NCBI RefSeq assembly: GCF_001729765.1
Contig: NZ_CP017181.1
Coordinates: 4,278,001-4,342,000 of the forward strand
Length of the DNA: 64,000 bases
Direction: 5' to 3'
Origin: Enterobacter kobei
Lineage (GTDB): Bacteria; Pseudomonadota; Gammaproteobacteria; Enterobacterales; Enterobacteriaceae
Part shown: piece by piece, positions 26,702 to 39,987 of the stretch
How positions within the stretch are numbered: position 1 is the stretch's first letter
Layout: every line of letters begins with the position of its first letter
The notes under the pieces: generated by a model
Seen by the model: the letters and a program-made list of their open reading frames with translations, nothing else
Told to the model about the DNA's origin: nothing
The model's database searches: none
Made by a program: the position numbers and the translations under genes

Positions 26702-26956
26702 TCAAAAACCGTTTAGTTTGCGATCGCGTGCCCACTCTTGCGGGGTGAACGCTTTAATCGACAGGGCGTGGATGCGGTTATCCGCAATATATTCCATCAG
26801 CGGCGCGTACACAGCCTGCTGTTTCTTCACACGGCTCATACCGTCGAACATCTCACCCACAGCAATAACCTGGAAGTGACTGCCATCGCCAGTGACGTGG
26901 GCTTCCTGAAGGGAGAGTGCATTCATCAGCACTGTCTGGATTTCATGATTTTCCAT
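26702..26956 (-). CDS. ibaG: BolA-family protein IbaG
   Basis: 84 residues, BolA fold with the conserved H residue in GDGSHFQV; E. coli IbaG (YrbA) binds Fe-S clusters with monothiol glutaredoxin and is linked to acid stress. It lies between mlaB and murA, separated from mlaB by a terminator. Confidence 0.92.
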   Translation of the reverse strand: MENHEIQTVLMNALSLQEAHVTGDGSHFQVIAVGEMFDGMSRVKKQQAVYAPLMEYIADNRIHALSIKAFTPQEWARDRKLNGF

Positions 26957-27025
26957 GGGTTCTTAATCATCTGATAGTGAAAACAAGCCCAACATCTTAG
27001 AGCAAAGTGGCGTCGTCTTAAACAA

Positions 27026-27062
27026 GCAAAAAGCCCCGACGATGAAACTGTCAGGGCTTTCG
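27026..27062 (-). terminator. terminator after mlaB
   Basis: AAAGCCCTGAC...GTCGGGGCTTTTT stem (one G-U pair) followed by T on the minus strand, ending the mla operon 20-odd nt after mlaB. Confidence 0.8.
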
Positions 27063-27082
27063 GAAGTAACGCACTGAAAATA

Positions 27083-27375
27083 TTAACGAGGCAGGACGTC
27101 CGGAGGCAAATTGTAGAGTTGGGCAAGGGTAACGACATTATCGCTCGCGCCATGAAGCCTGACGCTTGTCCCCTGCTTTTTCCCCACAGCGACCAGATGG
27201 GCGAGCAGCGCAACACCTGCCGTATCCACCCGCGTGACGTCGGTTAAGTCGATGAGCGTCACGCCCTGCATCGCGTCGTGGCGTTTATCCCACAGTGGGT
27301 TCAGCAGGTCCTGATCAAGTTCACCGGACAGCTTTAACGTCTCACCTTCACGCGACCAGCTGAGTTGCTGCGACA

Positions 27376-27376
<1 letters not shown>
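27083..27376 (-). CDS. mlaB: Mla ABC system STAS protein MlaB
   Basis: 97-residue STAS-domain protein that binds the MlaF ATPase and stabilises the MlaFEDB complex in the cytoplasm. The STAS core (VTLIDLTDVTRVDTAGVALL) is intact. The ATG overlaps the mlaC stop by one base. Confidence 0.93.
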
Positions 27377-28577
<1,201 letters not shown>

Positions 28578-28581
28578 GAAC

Positions 28582-30184
<1,603 letters not shown>

Positions 30185-30411
30185 TTATGGTTCCTTTCTT
30201 ACCCTGCTCACGTTTAAGCGTGCAGCCTGAATCAGCCCTAAACTCAGCATTTTTACAGAATATTAGCCATTGAGGTTAGCGAAAGCTGGCATTTGTTTTA
30301 CTTTTCCGGCGCATAAAGTCAAAATTAGGAATTCGTTACGCCTCAGACCGTATGCAGTCCAGCCATTCCCGCGCGATGGACCGACAAGTATACCTGAAGA
30401 AAGGACTTTTG

Positions 30412-31389
30412 ATGCTTTTAGCAACAGCACTGTTAATAATTGGTTTACTTTTGGTGGTCTACAGTGCTGACCGTTTAGTGTTTGCTGCATCAATCCTGTG
30501 TCGCCTGACGGGCGTACCGCCGGTTGTCATCGGGATGACCGTTGTCAGTGTTGGCACGTCGCTTCCTGAAATCATCGTCTCTGTCTCGGCATCGTTGCAC
30601 GGTCAGTTAGACCTTGCAATTGGCACCGCGATTGGCTCTAACATCGTCAACATCTTACTGATCCTGGGCCTGGCGGCGCTGCTCCATCCATTTCGCGTGC
30701 ATTCTGATGTTCTGCGCCGGGAATTGCCGCTAATGTTAATCGTAAGTCTGCTGGCAGGCTGCGTATTTTATGATGGCGTACTGAGCTACAGCGACGGCAT
30801 TTTCCTGCTGGCGCTGGCCGTCATTTGGCTGCTGTATAGTGTTAAAATCGCCCGCCAGGCTGAGAAACTGGGTCATGACAGCCTCACGCGTGAGCAGGTC
30901 GCCGAACTCCCGCGCGAAGGTACGCTACCGGTCGCCCTGCTCTGGCTTGGCGTCGCGCTGATTATTATGCCGATGGCAACGCGCATGGTCGTGGATAACG
31001 CGACGGTGTTGGCGAACTTTTTCGCCATGAGTGAACTGACGATTGGCCTGACGGTGATTGCTATCGGCACCAGCCTGCCGGAGCTGGCCACCGCCATTGC
31101 GGGGGCACGTAAAGGGGAAGATGACATTGCCATTGGTAATATCATCGGTTCCAACATATTTAATATCGCGATTGTGATGGGTCTGCCGGCCCTGATTACG
31201 CCAGGGCCCTTCAACCCTCTGGCATTCTCTCGCGATTACGGAGTGATGTTGTTGGTCAGCGTGATATTCGCCCTGCTCTGCTGGCGGCGGCAACGACAGA
31301 TCGGCAAAGGCGCAGGTGCGCTGCTGACAGGTGGATTTATCGTATGGATGGCGATGCTGTACTGGCTCTCGCCTCTTCTCTCTGGGTAA
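30412..31389 (+). CDS. yrbG: Na+/Ca2+ exchanger-family membrane protein YrbG
   Basis: 325 residues from MLLATALLIIGLLLVV, matching E. coli; an upstream reading (from 30352) adds 20 unconserved residues. About ten membrane helices in two inverted repeats, each with the exchanger motif (VGTSLPEIIVS and IGTSLPELATA). Ion specificity is not known. It starts the yrbG-kdsD-kdsC-lptCAB gene run. Confidence 0.92.
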   Translation: MLLATALLIIGLLLVVYSADRLVFAASILCRLTGVPPVVIGMTVVSVGTSLPEIIVSVSASLHGQLDLAIGTAIGSNIVNILLILGLAALLHPFRVHSDVLRRELPLMLIVSLLAGCVFYDGVLSYSDGIFLLALAVIWLLYSVKIARQAEKLGHDSLTREQVAELPREGTLPVALLWLGVALIIMPMATRMVVDNATVLANFFAMSELTIGLTVIAIGTSLPELATAIAGARKGEDDIAIGNIIGSNIFNIAIVMGLPALITPGPFNPLAFSRDYGVMLLVSVIFALLCWRRQRQIGKGAGALLTGGFIVWMAMLYWLSPLLSG

Positions 31390-31402
31390 ACGGAAACGCA
31401 TT

Positions 31403-32389
31403 ATGTCGCAAATAGAATTGCAGCCGGGTTTTGACTTTCAGAAAGCAGGCAAAGACGTTCTGGAGATTGAACGTGAAGGTCTGGCGCAGTTAGATCAGTA
31501 CATTAATCAGGATTTTAGTCTGGCCTGTGAGAAGATGTTTTACTGTGCCGGTAAAGTCGTGGTGATGGGGATGGGCAAATCCGGTCATATTGGCCGCAAA
31601 ATGGCGGCAACCTTTGCCAGCACCGGAACCTCCTCCTTCTTTGTCCACCCGGGAGAAGCCGCACACGGCGACCTGGGGATGGTCACGCCGCAGGATGTTG
31701 TCATCGCGCTGTCCAACTCCGGTGAATCCAATGAAATCCTGGCGCTAATCCCGGTACTGAAGCGTCTGCAGGTGCCGCTGATTTGCATGACCAGCCGCCC
31801 GGAAAGCAGCATGGCGCGTGCAGCCGATATTCACCTGTGCGTAAAAGTACCCAAAGAAGCCTGTCCTCTCGGTCTGGCGCCAACGTCCAGTACCACCGCG
31901 GCCCTGGTCATGGGCGATGCACTTGCCGTTGCGTTGCTGGAAGCGCGTGGTTTTACGCCGGAGGACTTCGCGCTTTCCCACCCGGGTGGCGCGCTGGGGC
32001 GCAAGCTGCTGCTTCGGGTAAACGACATTATGCACACCGGGGATGAGATCCCTCACGTCAGTAAAGAGGCCTCCCTGCGTGATGCGCTGCTGGAAATCAC
32101 CCGCAAGAATCTGGGCATGACGGTCGTGTGTGACGACCTGATGAAAATTCAGGGGATCTTCACCGATGGCGACCTGCGTCGCGTGTTCGACATGGGTGTA
32201 GATGTCCGTACACTTGGCATTGCCGATGTGATGACGCCCGGCGGGATTCGCGTGCGTCCGGGTACGCTGGCCGTGGATGTGCTGAACCTGATGCAGTCCC
32301 GCCATATCACCTCCGTTATGGTTGCCGATGGCGACCAGTTGCTGGGTGTGGTACATATGCATGATCTGCTGCGCGCAGGCGTAGTGTAA
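31403..32389 (+). CDS. kdsD: D-arabinose 5-phosphate isomerase
   Basis: KdsD converts ribulose 5-phosphate to arabinose 5-phosphate, the first step of Kdo synthesis for LPS. 328 residues from MSQIELQPGFDF; a longer frame from 31331 overlaps yrbG and is not conserved. SIS domain with GKSGHIGRK and SNSGES, then two CBS domains (about 210-328). Confidence 0.96.
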   Translation: MSQIELQPGFDFQKAGKDVLEIEREGLAQLDQYINQDFSLACEKMFYCAGKVVVMGMGKSGHIGRKMAATFASTGTSSFFVHPGEAAHGDLGMVTPQDVVIALSNSGESNEILALIPVLKRLQVPLICMTSRPESSMARAADIHLCVKVPKEACPLGLAPTSSTTAALVMGDALAVALLEARGFTPEDFALSHPGGALGRKLLLRVNDIMHTGDEIPHVSKEASLRDALLEITRKNLGMTVVCDDLMKIQGIFTDGDLRRVFDMGVDVRTLGIADVMTPGGIRVRPGTLAVDVLNLMQSRHITSVMVADGDQLLGVVHMHDLLRAGVV

Positions 32390-32403
32390 TGAAGGATAAG
32401 ACA

Positions 32404-32970
32404 ATGAGTAATGCGGGTGCATCCCTTGCAACCTGTTATGGACCGGTTAGTACCCAGATGATGGCAAAGGCGGAAAATATTCGTCTGCTCATCCTTGATG
32501 TCGATGGCGTACTCTCCGATGGCCTGATTTACATGGGCAATCATGGCGAAGAGCTGAAAGCGTTTAACGTCCGCGATGGCTACGGAATTCGCTGCGCGCT
32601 CACCTCGGGTATCGAGGTGGCTATCATCACCGGGCGGAAAGCTAAACTGGTAGAAGACCGCTGTGAAACCTTAGGGATTACCCATCTGTATCAGGGGCAA
32701 TCCGATAAAATGGCAGCGTTCAACGATTTACTGGGTAAACTGGCGATCGCGCCGGAAAACGTGGCCTATGTCGGGGACGATTTGATTGACTGGCCAGTGA
32801 TGGCTGAAGTCGGTCTCAGCATTGCGGTTGCTGACGCTCACCCGCTGCTGCTCCCACGCGCTGACTACGTTACCCACATCAACGGTGGCCGCGGTGCCGT
32901 ACGTGAAGTCTGCGACCTGCTTCTGCTGGCGCAGGGCAAGCTTGATGAGGCCAAAGGGCAATCAATATGA
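32404..32970 (+). CDS. kdsC: Kdo 8-phosphate phosphatase
   Basis: HAD phosphatase that removes phosphate from Kdo-8-P. 188 residues from MSNAGASLATCYGP, the family start; an ATG at 32389 overlapping the kdsD stop would add five residues. Catalytic D32 and D34 are in the DVDGVLSDG motif; GDDLIDWPVM is the distal metal motif. Overlaps lptC by 4 nt. Confidence 0.96.
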   Translation: MSNAGASLATCYGPVSTQMMAKAENIRLLILDVDGVLSDGLIYMGNHGEELKAFNVRDGYGIRCALTSGIEVAIITGRKAKLVEDRCETLGITHLYQGQSDKMAAFNDLLGKLAIAPENVAYVGDDLIDWPVMAEVGLSIAVADAHPLLLPRADYVTHINGGRGAVREVCDLLLLAQGKLDEAKGQSI

Positions 32971-33542
32971 GTAAAACCAGACGTTGGGTTATCATTCTGC
33001 TTTCGCTTGTCGCACTGGTATTGATTGGCGTGAACCTGGCCGATCGCGACGATACGCAAAAGGAAGTGATCAACAATAACGATCCAACCTACAAAAGCGA
33101 TCACAGCGACACCGTGGTCTATAGCCCGGAAGGTGCGCTGAACTATCGCCTGGTTGCCCAGCATGTGGAATATTTTTCCGATGAGGGCGTTTCGTGGTTT
33201 ACCCAACCCGTCATGACCACATTCGATAAAGACAAAGTGCCGACGTGGTCAATTAAGTCAGATCGGGCCAAACTGACAAATGACCGTATGCTTTATCTGT
33301 ATGGCCACGTTGAAGTCAACGCCCTGACCGCTGACTCGCAACTGCGGAAAATTACGACCGATAATGCCCAGATCAACCTGGTAACCCAGGACGTGACCTC
33401 GCAGGATCTGGTCACACTGTATGGCACAACATTTAATTCCAGCGGTTTAAGAATGCGCGGGAACTTACGCAGCAAGAACGCCGAGCTGATTGAAAAGGTT
33501 AGAACCTCCTATGAAATTCAAAACAAACAAACTCAGCCTTAA
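32967..33542 (+). CDS. lptC: LPS export protein LptC
   Basis: 191-residue bitopic inner-membrane protein: one N-terminal helix (about 7-24) and a periplasmic beta-jellyroll that passes LPS from LptB2FG to LptA. Starts inside the kdsC end (ATGA overlap) and overlaps lptA by 32 nt, as in E. coli. Confidence 0.96.
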   Translation: MSKTRRWVIILLSLVALVLIGVNLADRDDTQKEVINNNDPTYKSDHSDTVVYSPEGALNYRLVAQHVEYFSDEGVSWFTQPVMTTFDKDKVPTWSIKSDRAKLTNDRMLYLYGHVEVNALTADSQLRKITTDNAQINLVTQDVTSQDLVTLYGTTFNSSGLRMRGNLRSKNAELIEKVRTSYEIQNKQTQP

Positions 33543-34065
33543 AGTAATTATCGCCAGCGCGATGCTGGCGGCCAGTCTCCCCGCGCTTGCTGTAACGGGC
33601 GATACCGACCAGCCGATCCACATCGAGTCTGACACTCAGTCCCTCGATATGCAGGGTAACGTCGTCACCTTCACGGGTAACGTCGTGATGACGCAGGGCA
33701 CCATCAAAATTAACGCTGATAAAGTGGTCGTTACCCGTCCGGGTGGCGAGCAGGGCAAAGAGATCATTGATGGTTACGGCAACCCGGCCACCTTCTACCA
33801 GATGCAGGACAACGGCAAGCCGGTGAAAGGCCGCGCCTCGCATATGCACTATGAGCTGGCGAAAGACCTGGTTATCCTGACCGGAAACGCGTATCTGGAA
33901 CAGCTGGACAGCAACATTACCGGCGACAAGATCACCTATCTGGTGAAAGAGCAAAAAATGCAGGCCTCCAGCGAGAAAGGCAAACGCGTAACCACCGTGC
34001 TGGTTCCGTCTCAGCTGCAGGATAAAGGCAAGGGTCAGGCCCCGGCACAGAAGAAGAGTAACTAA
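33511..34065 (+). CDS. lptA: periplasmic LPS bridge protein LptA
   Basis: LptA forms the beta-jellyroll bridge carrying LPS across the periplasm. 184 residues from MKFKTNKLSLK with a signal peptide cut after LPALA. The N-terminal coding region lies within lptC in another frame. The tail is Lys/Gln-rich. Confidence 0.96.
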   Translation: MKFKTNKLSLKVIIASAMLAASLPALAVTGDTDQPIHIESDTQSLDMQGNVVTFTGNVVMTQGTIKINADKVVVTRPGGEQGKEIIDGYGNPATFYQMQDNGKPVKGRASHMHYELAKDLVILTGNAYLEQLDSNITGDKITYLVKEQKMQASSEKGKRVTTVLVPSQLQDKGKGQAPAQKKSN

Positions 34066-34071
34066 TTCGTT

Positions 34072-34797
34072 ATGGCAACATTAACTGCAAAAAATCTCGC
34101 GAAGGCCTATAAGGGCCGCCGTGTCGTAGAAGATGTCAGTCTGACCGTCAACTCCGGCGAAATTGTGGGCCTGCTTGGCCCTAACGGTGCGGGTAAAACC
34201 ACCACCTTCTACATGGTGGTTGGCATTGTCCCGCGTGATGCCGGCAACATCATCATCGATGATGAAGACATCAGCCTGCTGCCACTGCACGCGCGCGCGC
34301 GTCGTGGCATCGGCTATCTGCCGCAGGAAGCCTCTATTTTCCGCCGCCTGAGCGTCTTTGATAACCTGATGGCGGTTCTGCAAATTCGTGACGACCTGAC
34401 CAGCGAACAGCGTCAGGATCGCGCCAACGAGCTGATGGAAGAGTTTCACATCGAGCACCTGCGCGACAGCCTGGGTCAGGCATTGTCCGGCGGTGAACGC
34501 CGTCGTGTTGAGATTGCGCGCGCGCTGGCTGCAAACCCTAAATTTATCCTTCTGGATGAACCGTTTGCCGGTGTTGACCCAATCTCCGTCATCGACATTA
34601 AACGTATCATTGAGCATCTGCGTGACAGCGGGCTTGGCGTGCTGATCACCGACCACAACGTGCGTGAAACGCTTGCCGTCTGTGAGCGCGCGTACATTGT
34701 GAGCCAGGGCAATCTGATCGCCCACGGTACGCCGCAGCAGATCCTCGAAAACGATCATGTTAAGCGCGTCTATCTTGGGGAAGACTTCAGACTCTGA
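34072..34797 (+). CDS. lptB: LPS export ABC ATPase LptB
   Basis: 241 residues. Walker [10 protein letters not shown] (36-44), signature [15 protein letters not shown], Walker [14 protein letters not shown]. LptB dimers power LptFG, whose genes here lie only 8 kb downstream. 6 nt after lptA and 47 nt before rpoN. Confidence 0.97.
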   Translation: MATLTAKNLAKAYKGRRVVEDVSLTVNSGEIVGLLGPNGAGKTTTFYMVVGIVPRDAGNIIIDDEDISLLPLHARARRGIGYLPQEASIFRRLSVFDNLMAVLQIRDDLTSEQRQDRANELMEEFHIEHLRDSLGQALSGGERRRVEIARALAANPKFILLDEPFAGVDPISVIDIKRIIEHLRDSGLGVLITDHNVRETLAVCERAYIVSQGNLIAHGTPQQILENDHVKRVYLGEDFRL

Positions 34798-34844
34798 TAG
34801 GGTAGAGGTAACGTAACGCCGAACCGGAGAAAAATGCTCTGAAC

Positions 34845-36278
34845 ATGAAGCAAGGTTTGCAATTAAGGCTCAGCCAACAACTGGCGATGACGCCGCAGTT
34901 ACAGCAGGCAATTCGTCTGTTGCAACTGTCCACCTTAGAACTCCAGCAGGAGCTCCAGCAAGCGCTGGACAGCAATCCCCTGCTGGAGCAAGCCGATCTT
35001 CATGATGAGGTAGATACACAGCAGTCCCAGGATACAGAATCGCTCGATACCGCAGATGCACTCGAACAAAAAGAGATGCCGGACGAGCTTCCTCTGGATG
35101 CCAGCTGGGATGAAATTTATACCGCCGGCACCCCTTCCGGTACGCGTGCAGACTACCAGGACGATGAGCTGCCGGTTTATCAGGGCGAAACCACCCAGTC
35201 GCTGCAGGATTACCTGATGTGGCAGGTGGAGCTGACCCCGTTCTCCGATACCGATCGTGCCATTGCCACCTCCATTGTCGACGCCGTTGATGACACCGGC
35301 TATCTGACCGTCACGCTGGACGACATTCTGGAGAGCATGGGCGATGAAGAGATTGAGCTGGAAGAGATTGAAGCCGTTCTGAAACGTATTCAGCGTTTCG
35401 ATCCCGTAGGCGTGGCAGCGAAAGATCTGCGCGACTGCCTGCTGATCCAGCTTTCTCAGTTCAGCAAAGAGACGCCATGGCTCGACGAAGCACGCTTAAT
35501 CATCAGCGATCATCTGGATCTTCTCGCTAACCACGACTTTCGTAGCCTGATGCGCGTTACGCGCCTCAAAGAAGAGGTGCTGAAAGAGGCGGTGAATCTG
35601 ATTCAGTCGCTCGATCCGCGGCCTGGTCAGTCGATCCAGACCAGTGAACCCGAGTACGTGATCCCGGACGTGCTGGTCAGAAAACATAACGACCGCTGGG
35701 TCGTTGAACTGAACTCTGACAGCATCCCTCGCCTGCAAATCAACCAGCAGTACGCCTCCATGTGCACCAGCGCGCGCAACGACGCCGATAATCAATATAT
35801 TCGTAGCAACCTTCAGGAAGCGCGATGGTTGATCAAGAGTCTGGAGAGCCGAAATGATACCCTGCTTCGCGTGAGCCGCTGTATCGTCGAACAGCAGCAG
35901 GCATTCTTTGAGCAGGGCGAAGAATATATGAAACCGATGGTACTGGCGGATATCGCTCAGGCCGTCGAGATGCATGAATCAACCATTTCCCGCGTCACCA
36001 CGCAGAAGTATCTGCACAGTCCGCGCGGTATTTTTGAGCTTAAGTATTTCTTCTCCAGCCACGTGAGTACCGAGGGCGGCGGCGAAGCGTCGTCAACGGC
36101 GATTCGCGCACTGGTGAAGAAGTTGATCGCCGCGGAGAACCCCGCGAAGCCACTGAGTGACAGTAAGTTAACCACCATGCTGTCCGATCAGGGTATTATG
36201 GTGGCACGTCGTACTGTTGCGAAGTATCGAGAGTCTTTATCCATTCCGCCGTCAAACCAGCGTAAACAACTGGTCTGA
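34845..36278 (+). CDS. rpoN: RNA polymerase sigma-54
   Basis: Sigma factor for -24/-12 promoters, driven by AAA+ activators. 477 residues, the E. coli length. Gln/Leu-rich activator-interacting region I (1-50), acidic region II (50-120), core-binding domain, HTH, and the RpoN box [10 protein letters not shown] near 455. Followed by hpf and the nitrogen PTS genes. Confidence 0.97.
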   Translation: MKQGLQLRLSQQLAMTPQLQQAIRLLQLSTLELQQELQQALDSNPLLEQADLHDEVDTQQSQDTESLDTADALEQKEMPDELPLDASWDEIYTAGTPSGTRADYQDDELPVYQGETTQSLQDYLMWQVELTPFSDTDRAIATSIVDAVDDTGYLTVTLDDILESMGDEEIELEEIEAVLKRIQRFDPVGVAAKDLRDCLLIQLSQFSKETPWLDEARLIISDHLDLLANHDFRSLMRVTRLKEEVLKEAVNLIQSLDPRPGQSIQTSEPEYVIPDVLVRKHNDRWVVELNSDSIPRLQINQQYASMCTSARNDADNQYIRSNLQEARWLIKSLESRNDTLLRVSRCIVEQQQAFFEQGEEYMKPMVLADIAQAVEMHESTISRVTTQKYLHSPRGIFELKYFFSSHVSTEGGGEASSTAIRALVKKLIAAENPAKPLSDSKLTTMLSDQGIMVARRTVAKYRESLSIPPSNQRKQLV

Positions 36279-36300
36279 CACAACCGATAAGGAAGACACT

Positions 36301-36588
36301 ATGCAGCTCAATATCACAGGACACAATGTCGAGATTACTGAGGCCTTACGTGATTTTGTGAACGCTAAGTTCGCGAAACTCGAGCAGTATTTCGAAAGGA
36401 TCAACCAGGTCTACGTTGTGTTGAAAGTGGAGAAAGTGACTCATATCTCGGATGCGACCCTGCATGTAAACGGGGGTGAACTCCATGCCAGTGCGGAAGG
36501 GCAAGACATGTACGCTGCTATCGACGGCTTGATTGATAAGCTTGCGCGACAGCTCAATAAACATAAAGATAAACTGAAACAACACTAA
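36301..36588 (+). CDS. hpf: ribosome hibernation promoting factor
   Basis: 95-residue HPF/YfiA family protein that helps form inactive 100S ribosome dimers in stationary phase. The start MQLNITGHNVEIT is standard; a frame from 36217 inside rpoN is not conserved. 22 nt after rpoN. Confidence 0.95.
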   Translation: MQLNITGHNVEITEALRDFVNAKFAKLEQYFERINQVYVVLKVEKVTHISDATLHVNGGELHASAEGQDMYAAIDGLIDKLARQLNKHKDKLKQH

Positions 36589-36616
36589 TTGTCCGGGCAG
36601 TTAACGGGTGCAGGAC

Positions 36617-36641
36617 GGCCTGTTGTGAAAAACAACAGGCC
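36617..36641 (+). terminator. hairpin between hpf and ptsN
   Basis: GGCCTGTTGT-GAAAA-ACAACAGGCC is a perfect 10-bp stem in the hpf-ptsN gap. Only ATTTGT follows, so it may be a partial terminator or an mRNA-stabilising structure within the operon. Confidence 0.5.
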
Positions 36642-36670
36642 ATTTGTACAGTTAGCGCTTAGGTGAAATT

Positions 36671-37162
36671 ATGATGAACAACGATTCCGCTCTTCAACTG
36701 AGCAATGTCCTTAACCAGGAATGTACCCGCAGTGCCGTTCACTGCCAGAGCAAAAAACGTGCGCTGGAGATCATCAGTGAACTGGCTGCAAAACAGCTGG
36801 GCCTGCCGCCGCAGGTGGTGTTCGAAGCGATCCTGACCCGTGAAAAGATGGGCAGTACCGGTATCGGCAACGGCATCGCGATCCCGCACGGCAAACTGGA
36901 AGAGGACACCCTGCGTGCCGTCGGTGTGTTTGTGCAACTGGAAACGCCAATTGCCTTTGATGCCATTGATAATCAGCCCGTCGATCTCCTCTTCGCGCTG
37001 CTGGTTCCTGCCGACCAGACCAAAACCCATCTACACACGCTTTCGCTGGTCGCTAAACGTCTGGCCGATAAAACCATCTGCCGTCGACTGCGCTCAGCCC
37101 AAAGTGATGAAGAGCTTTATCAGATTATCACTGAAGCAGAAGGCAATCAGGATGACGCGTAA
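36671..37162 (+). CDS. ptsN: nitrogen PTS enzyme IIA-Ntr
   Basis: 163 residues, PTS EIIA type 2 domain; the phosphorylated histidine is H73 in AIPHGK. Receives phosphate from NPr and in E. coli regulates K+ uptake and other targets. 45 nt before rapZ. Confidence 0.96.
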   Translation: MMNNDSALQLSNVLNQECTRSAVHCQSKKRALEIISELAAKQLGLPPQVVFEAILTREKMGSTGIGNGIAIPHGKLEEDTLRAVGVFVQLETPIAFDAIDNQPVDLLFALLVPADQTKTHLHTLSLVAKRLADKTICRRLRSAQSDEELYQIITEAEGNQDDA

Positions 37163-37207
37163 CCAGGAGATGGCCTTCACATCTGTTGTCCTGAGGAGAA
37201 ACGGAAC

Positions 37208-38062
37208 ATGGTGCTGATGATTGTCAGCGGTCGTTCAGGGTCGGGGAAATCCGTTGCCCTGCGCGCGCTGGAAGACATGGGTTTTTACTGCGTAGATAAC
37301 CTGCCGGTGGTGTTATTGCCCGATCTGGCGCGTACCCTGGCGGAGAGACAAACCTCTGCTGCCGTCAGTATCGACGTTCGTAACATGCCCGAGTCGCCTG
37401 AAATCTTCGAGCAGGCAATGAGTAACCTGCCTGACGCATTCTCGCCTCAGCTGCTGTTTCTCGATGCCGATCGCAATACCCTGATCCGCCGCTACAGCGA
37501 TACCCGGCGTTTGCACCCGCTTTCCAGTAAAAATCTCTCGCTGGAAAGCGCCATCGACGAAGAGAGCGATCTGCTGGAACCGCTGCGTTCACGCGCCGAC
37601 CTGATTGTCGATACCTCAGAGATGTCCGTTCATGAACTGGCGGAAATGCTGCGTACCCGCCTGCTGGGCAAACGCGAGCGCGAACTGACGATGGTGTTCG
37701 AATCCTTTGGCTTTAAGCACGGTATTCCGATTGATGCGGACTATGTTTTCGACGTGCGCTTCCTGCCGAACCCGCACTGGGATCCTAAACTGCGTCCTAT
37801 GACCGGCCTGGATAAACCCGTAGCGGCGTTCCTCGACAGGCACACAGAAGTTCACAATTTTATCTACCAGACGCGAAGCTACCTTGAGCTATGGTTACCT
37901 ATGCTGGAGACAAACAATCGTAGCTACCTGACGGTGGCGATTGGCTGTACCGGCGGTAAACATCGTTCGGTCTACATTGCCGAACAGCTGGCCGACTATT
38001 TCCGCTCGCGCGGCAAGAACGTTCAGTCCCGTCATCGCACGCTGGAAAAACGTAAAACATGA
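37208..38062 (+). CDS. rapZ: RNase adapter RapZ
   Basis: 284 residues. RapZ senses glucosamine-6-phosphate and delivers the GlmZ small RNA to RNase E in E. coli, setting glmS levels. Walker A GRSGSGKS (8-15); the C-terminal domain has the [10 protein letters not shown] and basic RNA-binding tail. Overlaps npr by 4 nt. Confidence 0.96.
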   Translation: MVLMIVSGRSGSGKSVALRALEDMGFYCVDNLPVVLLPDLARTLAERQTSAAVSIDVRNMPESPEIFEQAMSNLPDAFSPQLLFLDADRNTLIRRYSDTRRLHPLSSKNLSLESAIDEESDLLEPLRSRADLIVDTSEMSVHELAEMLRTRLLGKRERELTMVFESFGFKHGIPIDADYVFDVRFLPNPHWDPKLRPMTGLDKPVAAFLDRHTEVHNFIYQTRSYLELWLPMLETNNRSYLTVAIGCTGGKHRSVYIAEQLADYFRSRGKNVQSRHRTLEKRKT

Positions 38063-38331
38063 CCGTAAAACAAACCGTTGAGATCACCAACAAGCTGGGA
38101 ATGCACGCACGCCCGGCGATGAAACTGTTTGAGCTGATGCAGGGTTTTGATGCAGAAGTTCTGTTGCGCAATGATGAAGGCACCGAAGCGGAAGCGAACA
38201 GCGTTATCGCCCTGCTGATGCTGGATTCTGCCAAAGGGCGCCAGATTGAGGTCGAAGCCACCGGCCCTCAGGAAGAGGAAGCGCTGGCGGCGGTGATTGC
38301 GCTGTTTAATGCCGGGTTTGACGAAGATTAG
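38059..38331 (+). CDS. npr: nitrogen PTS phosphocarrier NPr
   Basis: 90 residues, HPr fold with the phospho-histidine H16 in GMHARPA. Passes phosphate from PtsP to PtsN. Last gene of the rpoN operon. Confidence 0.96.
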   Translation: MTVKQTVEITNKLGMHARPAMKLFELMQGFDAEVLLRNDEGTEAEANSVIALLMLDSAKGRQIEVEATGPQEEEALAAVIALFNAGFDED

Positions 38332-38343
38332 GTCTGCCATTCT

Positions 38344-38373
38344 GGCGGGTGGCGCTGCGCTTACCCGCCCTAC
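38344..38373. repeat. REP element between npr and mtgA
   Basis: GGCGGGTGGCGCTGCGCTTA followed by CCCGCCCTAC, a single REP palindrome in the gap between the convergent npr and mtgA. It overlaps the last codon of mtgA. Confidence 0.75.
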
Positions 38374-39095
38374 ATGAGTTTATTGTTCTCCATAAACCCT
38401 TCCCCTCCCAACTGACGCATCTGGCGCATGATCCACGCCTGACGGCTTCGCACGTAGCCTGATGGGGCACTGGCCTTAAAGCGAAGAGGATTAGGCAGTA
38501 CAGCGGCTAACAGCGCGGCCTCCGACATGCTTAGCCTGCTGGCAGGTTTATTAAAATAGCGTTGTGATGCAGCTTCGACACCAAATACCCCCTCCCCAAA
38601 CTCGGCAATATTGAGATAGACGGTCAGAATGCGCTTTTTGCTCCAGACTGTTTCCATTCCCAGGGTCAGCCCCGCTTCCAGCCCTTTTCGCACCCAGCTT
38701 CGGCCATCCCACAGGAAAAGATTTTTTGCCGTCTGTTGCGACAGGGTAGACGCACCGCGCACGCGATTTTCATGGCGTTCGTTATGGGCAAGCGCCTTTT
38801 CAATCGCGGCCACATCGAACCCCCAGTGCTCCGGGAACTTCTGATCTTCCGCCGCGATGACTGCCAGCCCCATCCACGGTGAGATCTCGTCCGTACTCAC
38901 CCAGTCAGAATGCGCGACATAGCCAAAATCACCGGAGAACCACGCGCTGAGCTGACGCTCAACCATAACGGCTGAAAACGGTACTGGCAAAATGCTGAAC
39001 ACGGCCAGTCCGCCTCCCCAGAACACCGCCAGCACGAGTACGATGCGCAAAAGAAGGTATTTCACCCATTTTCCTGCGGAAGACTGTCGGCTCAT
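38370..39095 (-). CDS. mtgA: monofunctional peptidoglycan glycosyltransferase
   Basis: GT51 enzyme that polymerises lipid II into glycan chains without a transpeptidase domain. 241 residues. N-terminal membrane anchor (about 15-36), catalytic E83 in the [10 protein letters not shown] motif. Overlaps elbB by 4 nt. Confidence 0.95.
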   Translation of the reverse strand: MSRQSSAGKWVKYLLLRIVLVLAVFWGGGLAVFSILPVPFSAVMVERQLSAWFSGDFGYVAHSDWVSTDEISPWMGLAVIAAEDQKFPEHWGFDVAAIEKALAHNERHENRVRGASTLSQQTAKNLFLWDGRSWVRKGLEAGLTLGMETVWSKKRILTVYLNIAEFGEGVFGVEAASQRYFNKPASRLSMSEAALLAAVLPNPLRFKASAPSGYVRSRQAWIMRQMRQLGGEGFMENNKLM

Positions 39096-39745
39096 GCCGT
39101 CAGCACCAGTACCCGGGCTACCAGTTTTTCAATACCCTCAGCCGCTTGCGCGATATTCTGCGCCAGCATGTACGCGGGCGTGGTGACGATTTTGTTCTCT
39201 TCATCCACGACAATGTCGTCGACCGGGCACGGAACGTGTTCGCCCCCCATCTCCTCGATGACCTCAGCAGTATCGATATCGGTCCCGATTGTCAGCCGTA
39301 ACGGGAAATCAAAAATGTTTGGCAGCATGGCCGGTGCAATGCAGATAAAGCCCAGCGGCTTACCCGCCGCATGCATCGCCTGCGCCAGCGCTTTTAAATC
39401 CGCGTCCACCTTGCAAGCCGCGCCTTCAGCAGCAAAAGTGCTGAGATTTTTCGCGGCACCGAAGCCACCCGGCACAATGAGCGCATCCAGTTCAGCAGCA
39501 TTTGCCTGGGCCAGCGGACGAATTTCTCCCCGGGCAATACGCGCGGCTTCAATCAACACATTACGGGTTTCGGCCATTGGCTCGCCGGTCAGATGGTTAA
39601 TGACATCCGCCTGATTTTTATCTGGCGCAAAACACATCACCTCTGCGCCCTGTTTTGCCAGGGCCAGTAGGGTAATTACGGCTTCATGTATCTCTGAGCC
39701 ATCATAAACACCGCATCCGCTCAGGACGACACCCATTTTTTTCAT
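39092..39745 (-). CDS. elbB: DJ-1/PfpI-like glyoxalase ElbB
   Basis: 217 residues from [16 protein letters not shown]; a longer frame adds 12 residues without homology. Class I glutamine-amidotransferase-like fold with the nucleophile-region Cys in [11 protein letters not shown]. coli ElbB has weak glyoxalase activity; its true role is unclear. Translationally coupled to mtgA. Confidence 0.93.
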   Translation of the reverse strand: MKKMGVVLSGCGVYDGSEIHEAVITLLALAKQGAEVMCFAPDKNQADVINHLTGEPMAETRNVLIEAARIARGEIRPLAQANAAELDALIVPGGFGAAKNLSTFAAEGAACKVDADLKALAQAMHAAGKPLGFICIAPAMLPNIFDFPLRLTIGTDIDTAEVIEEMGGEHVPCPVDDIVVDEENKIVTTPAYMLAQNIAQAAEGIEKLVARVLVLTA

Positions 39746-39864
39746 CTTGACGATCCTTCTTTGCAACTTGCTGAAGCACATTAATAATTTTGATTAAAAC
39801 GCTATGCTTCACACATTTCACTGATTCATGTAACAAACCATTTAAGATTTGCTATCTTATCTGC

Positions 39865-39987
39865 GTGCGGCCTAAATTTTTCAGGCGGCGCCCATTCGAA
39901 AATAACGTTTAAAAACAGGCGCAGCCACGATTTCCCTGGTGTTGGCGCAGTATTCGCGCACCCCGGTTAAACCGGGGTCATTTTTTT
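39865..39987 (+). ncRNA. arcZ: ArcZ small RNA (RyhA/SraH)
   Basis: Hfq-dependent small RNA that activates rpoS and represses flhDC in E. coli and acts back on arcB. The elbB-arcB location, GTGCGGCC start, the seed GATTTCCCTGGTGTTGGCGC (39929-39948) and the ACCCCGGTTAAACCGGGGT terminator (39960-39978) plus seven T match ArcZ. TATCTT (39853-39858) is its -10. The 5' half (about 39872-39925) departs from the E. coli sequence I recall. Its tail overlaps the 3' end of arcB on the opposite strand. Confidence 0.93.
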
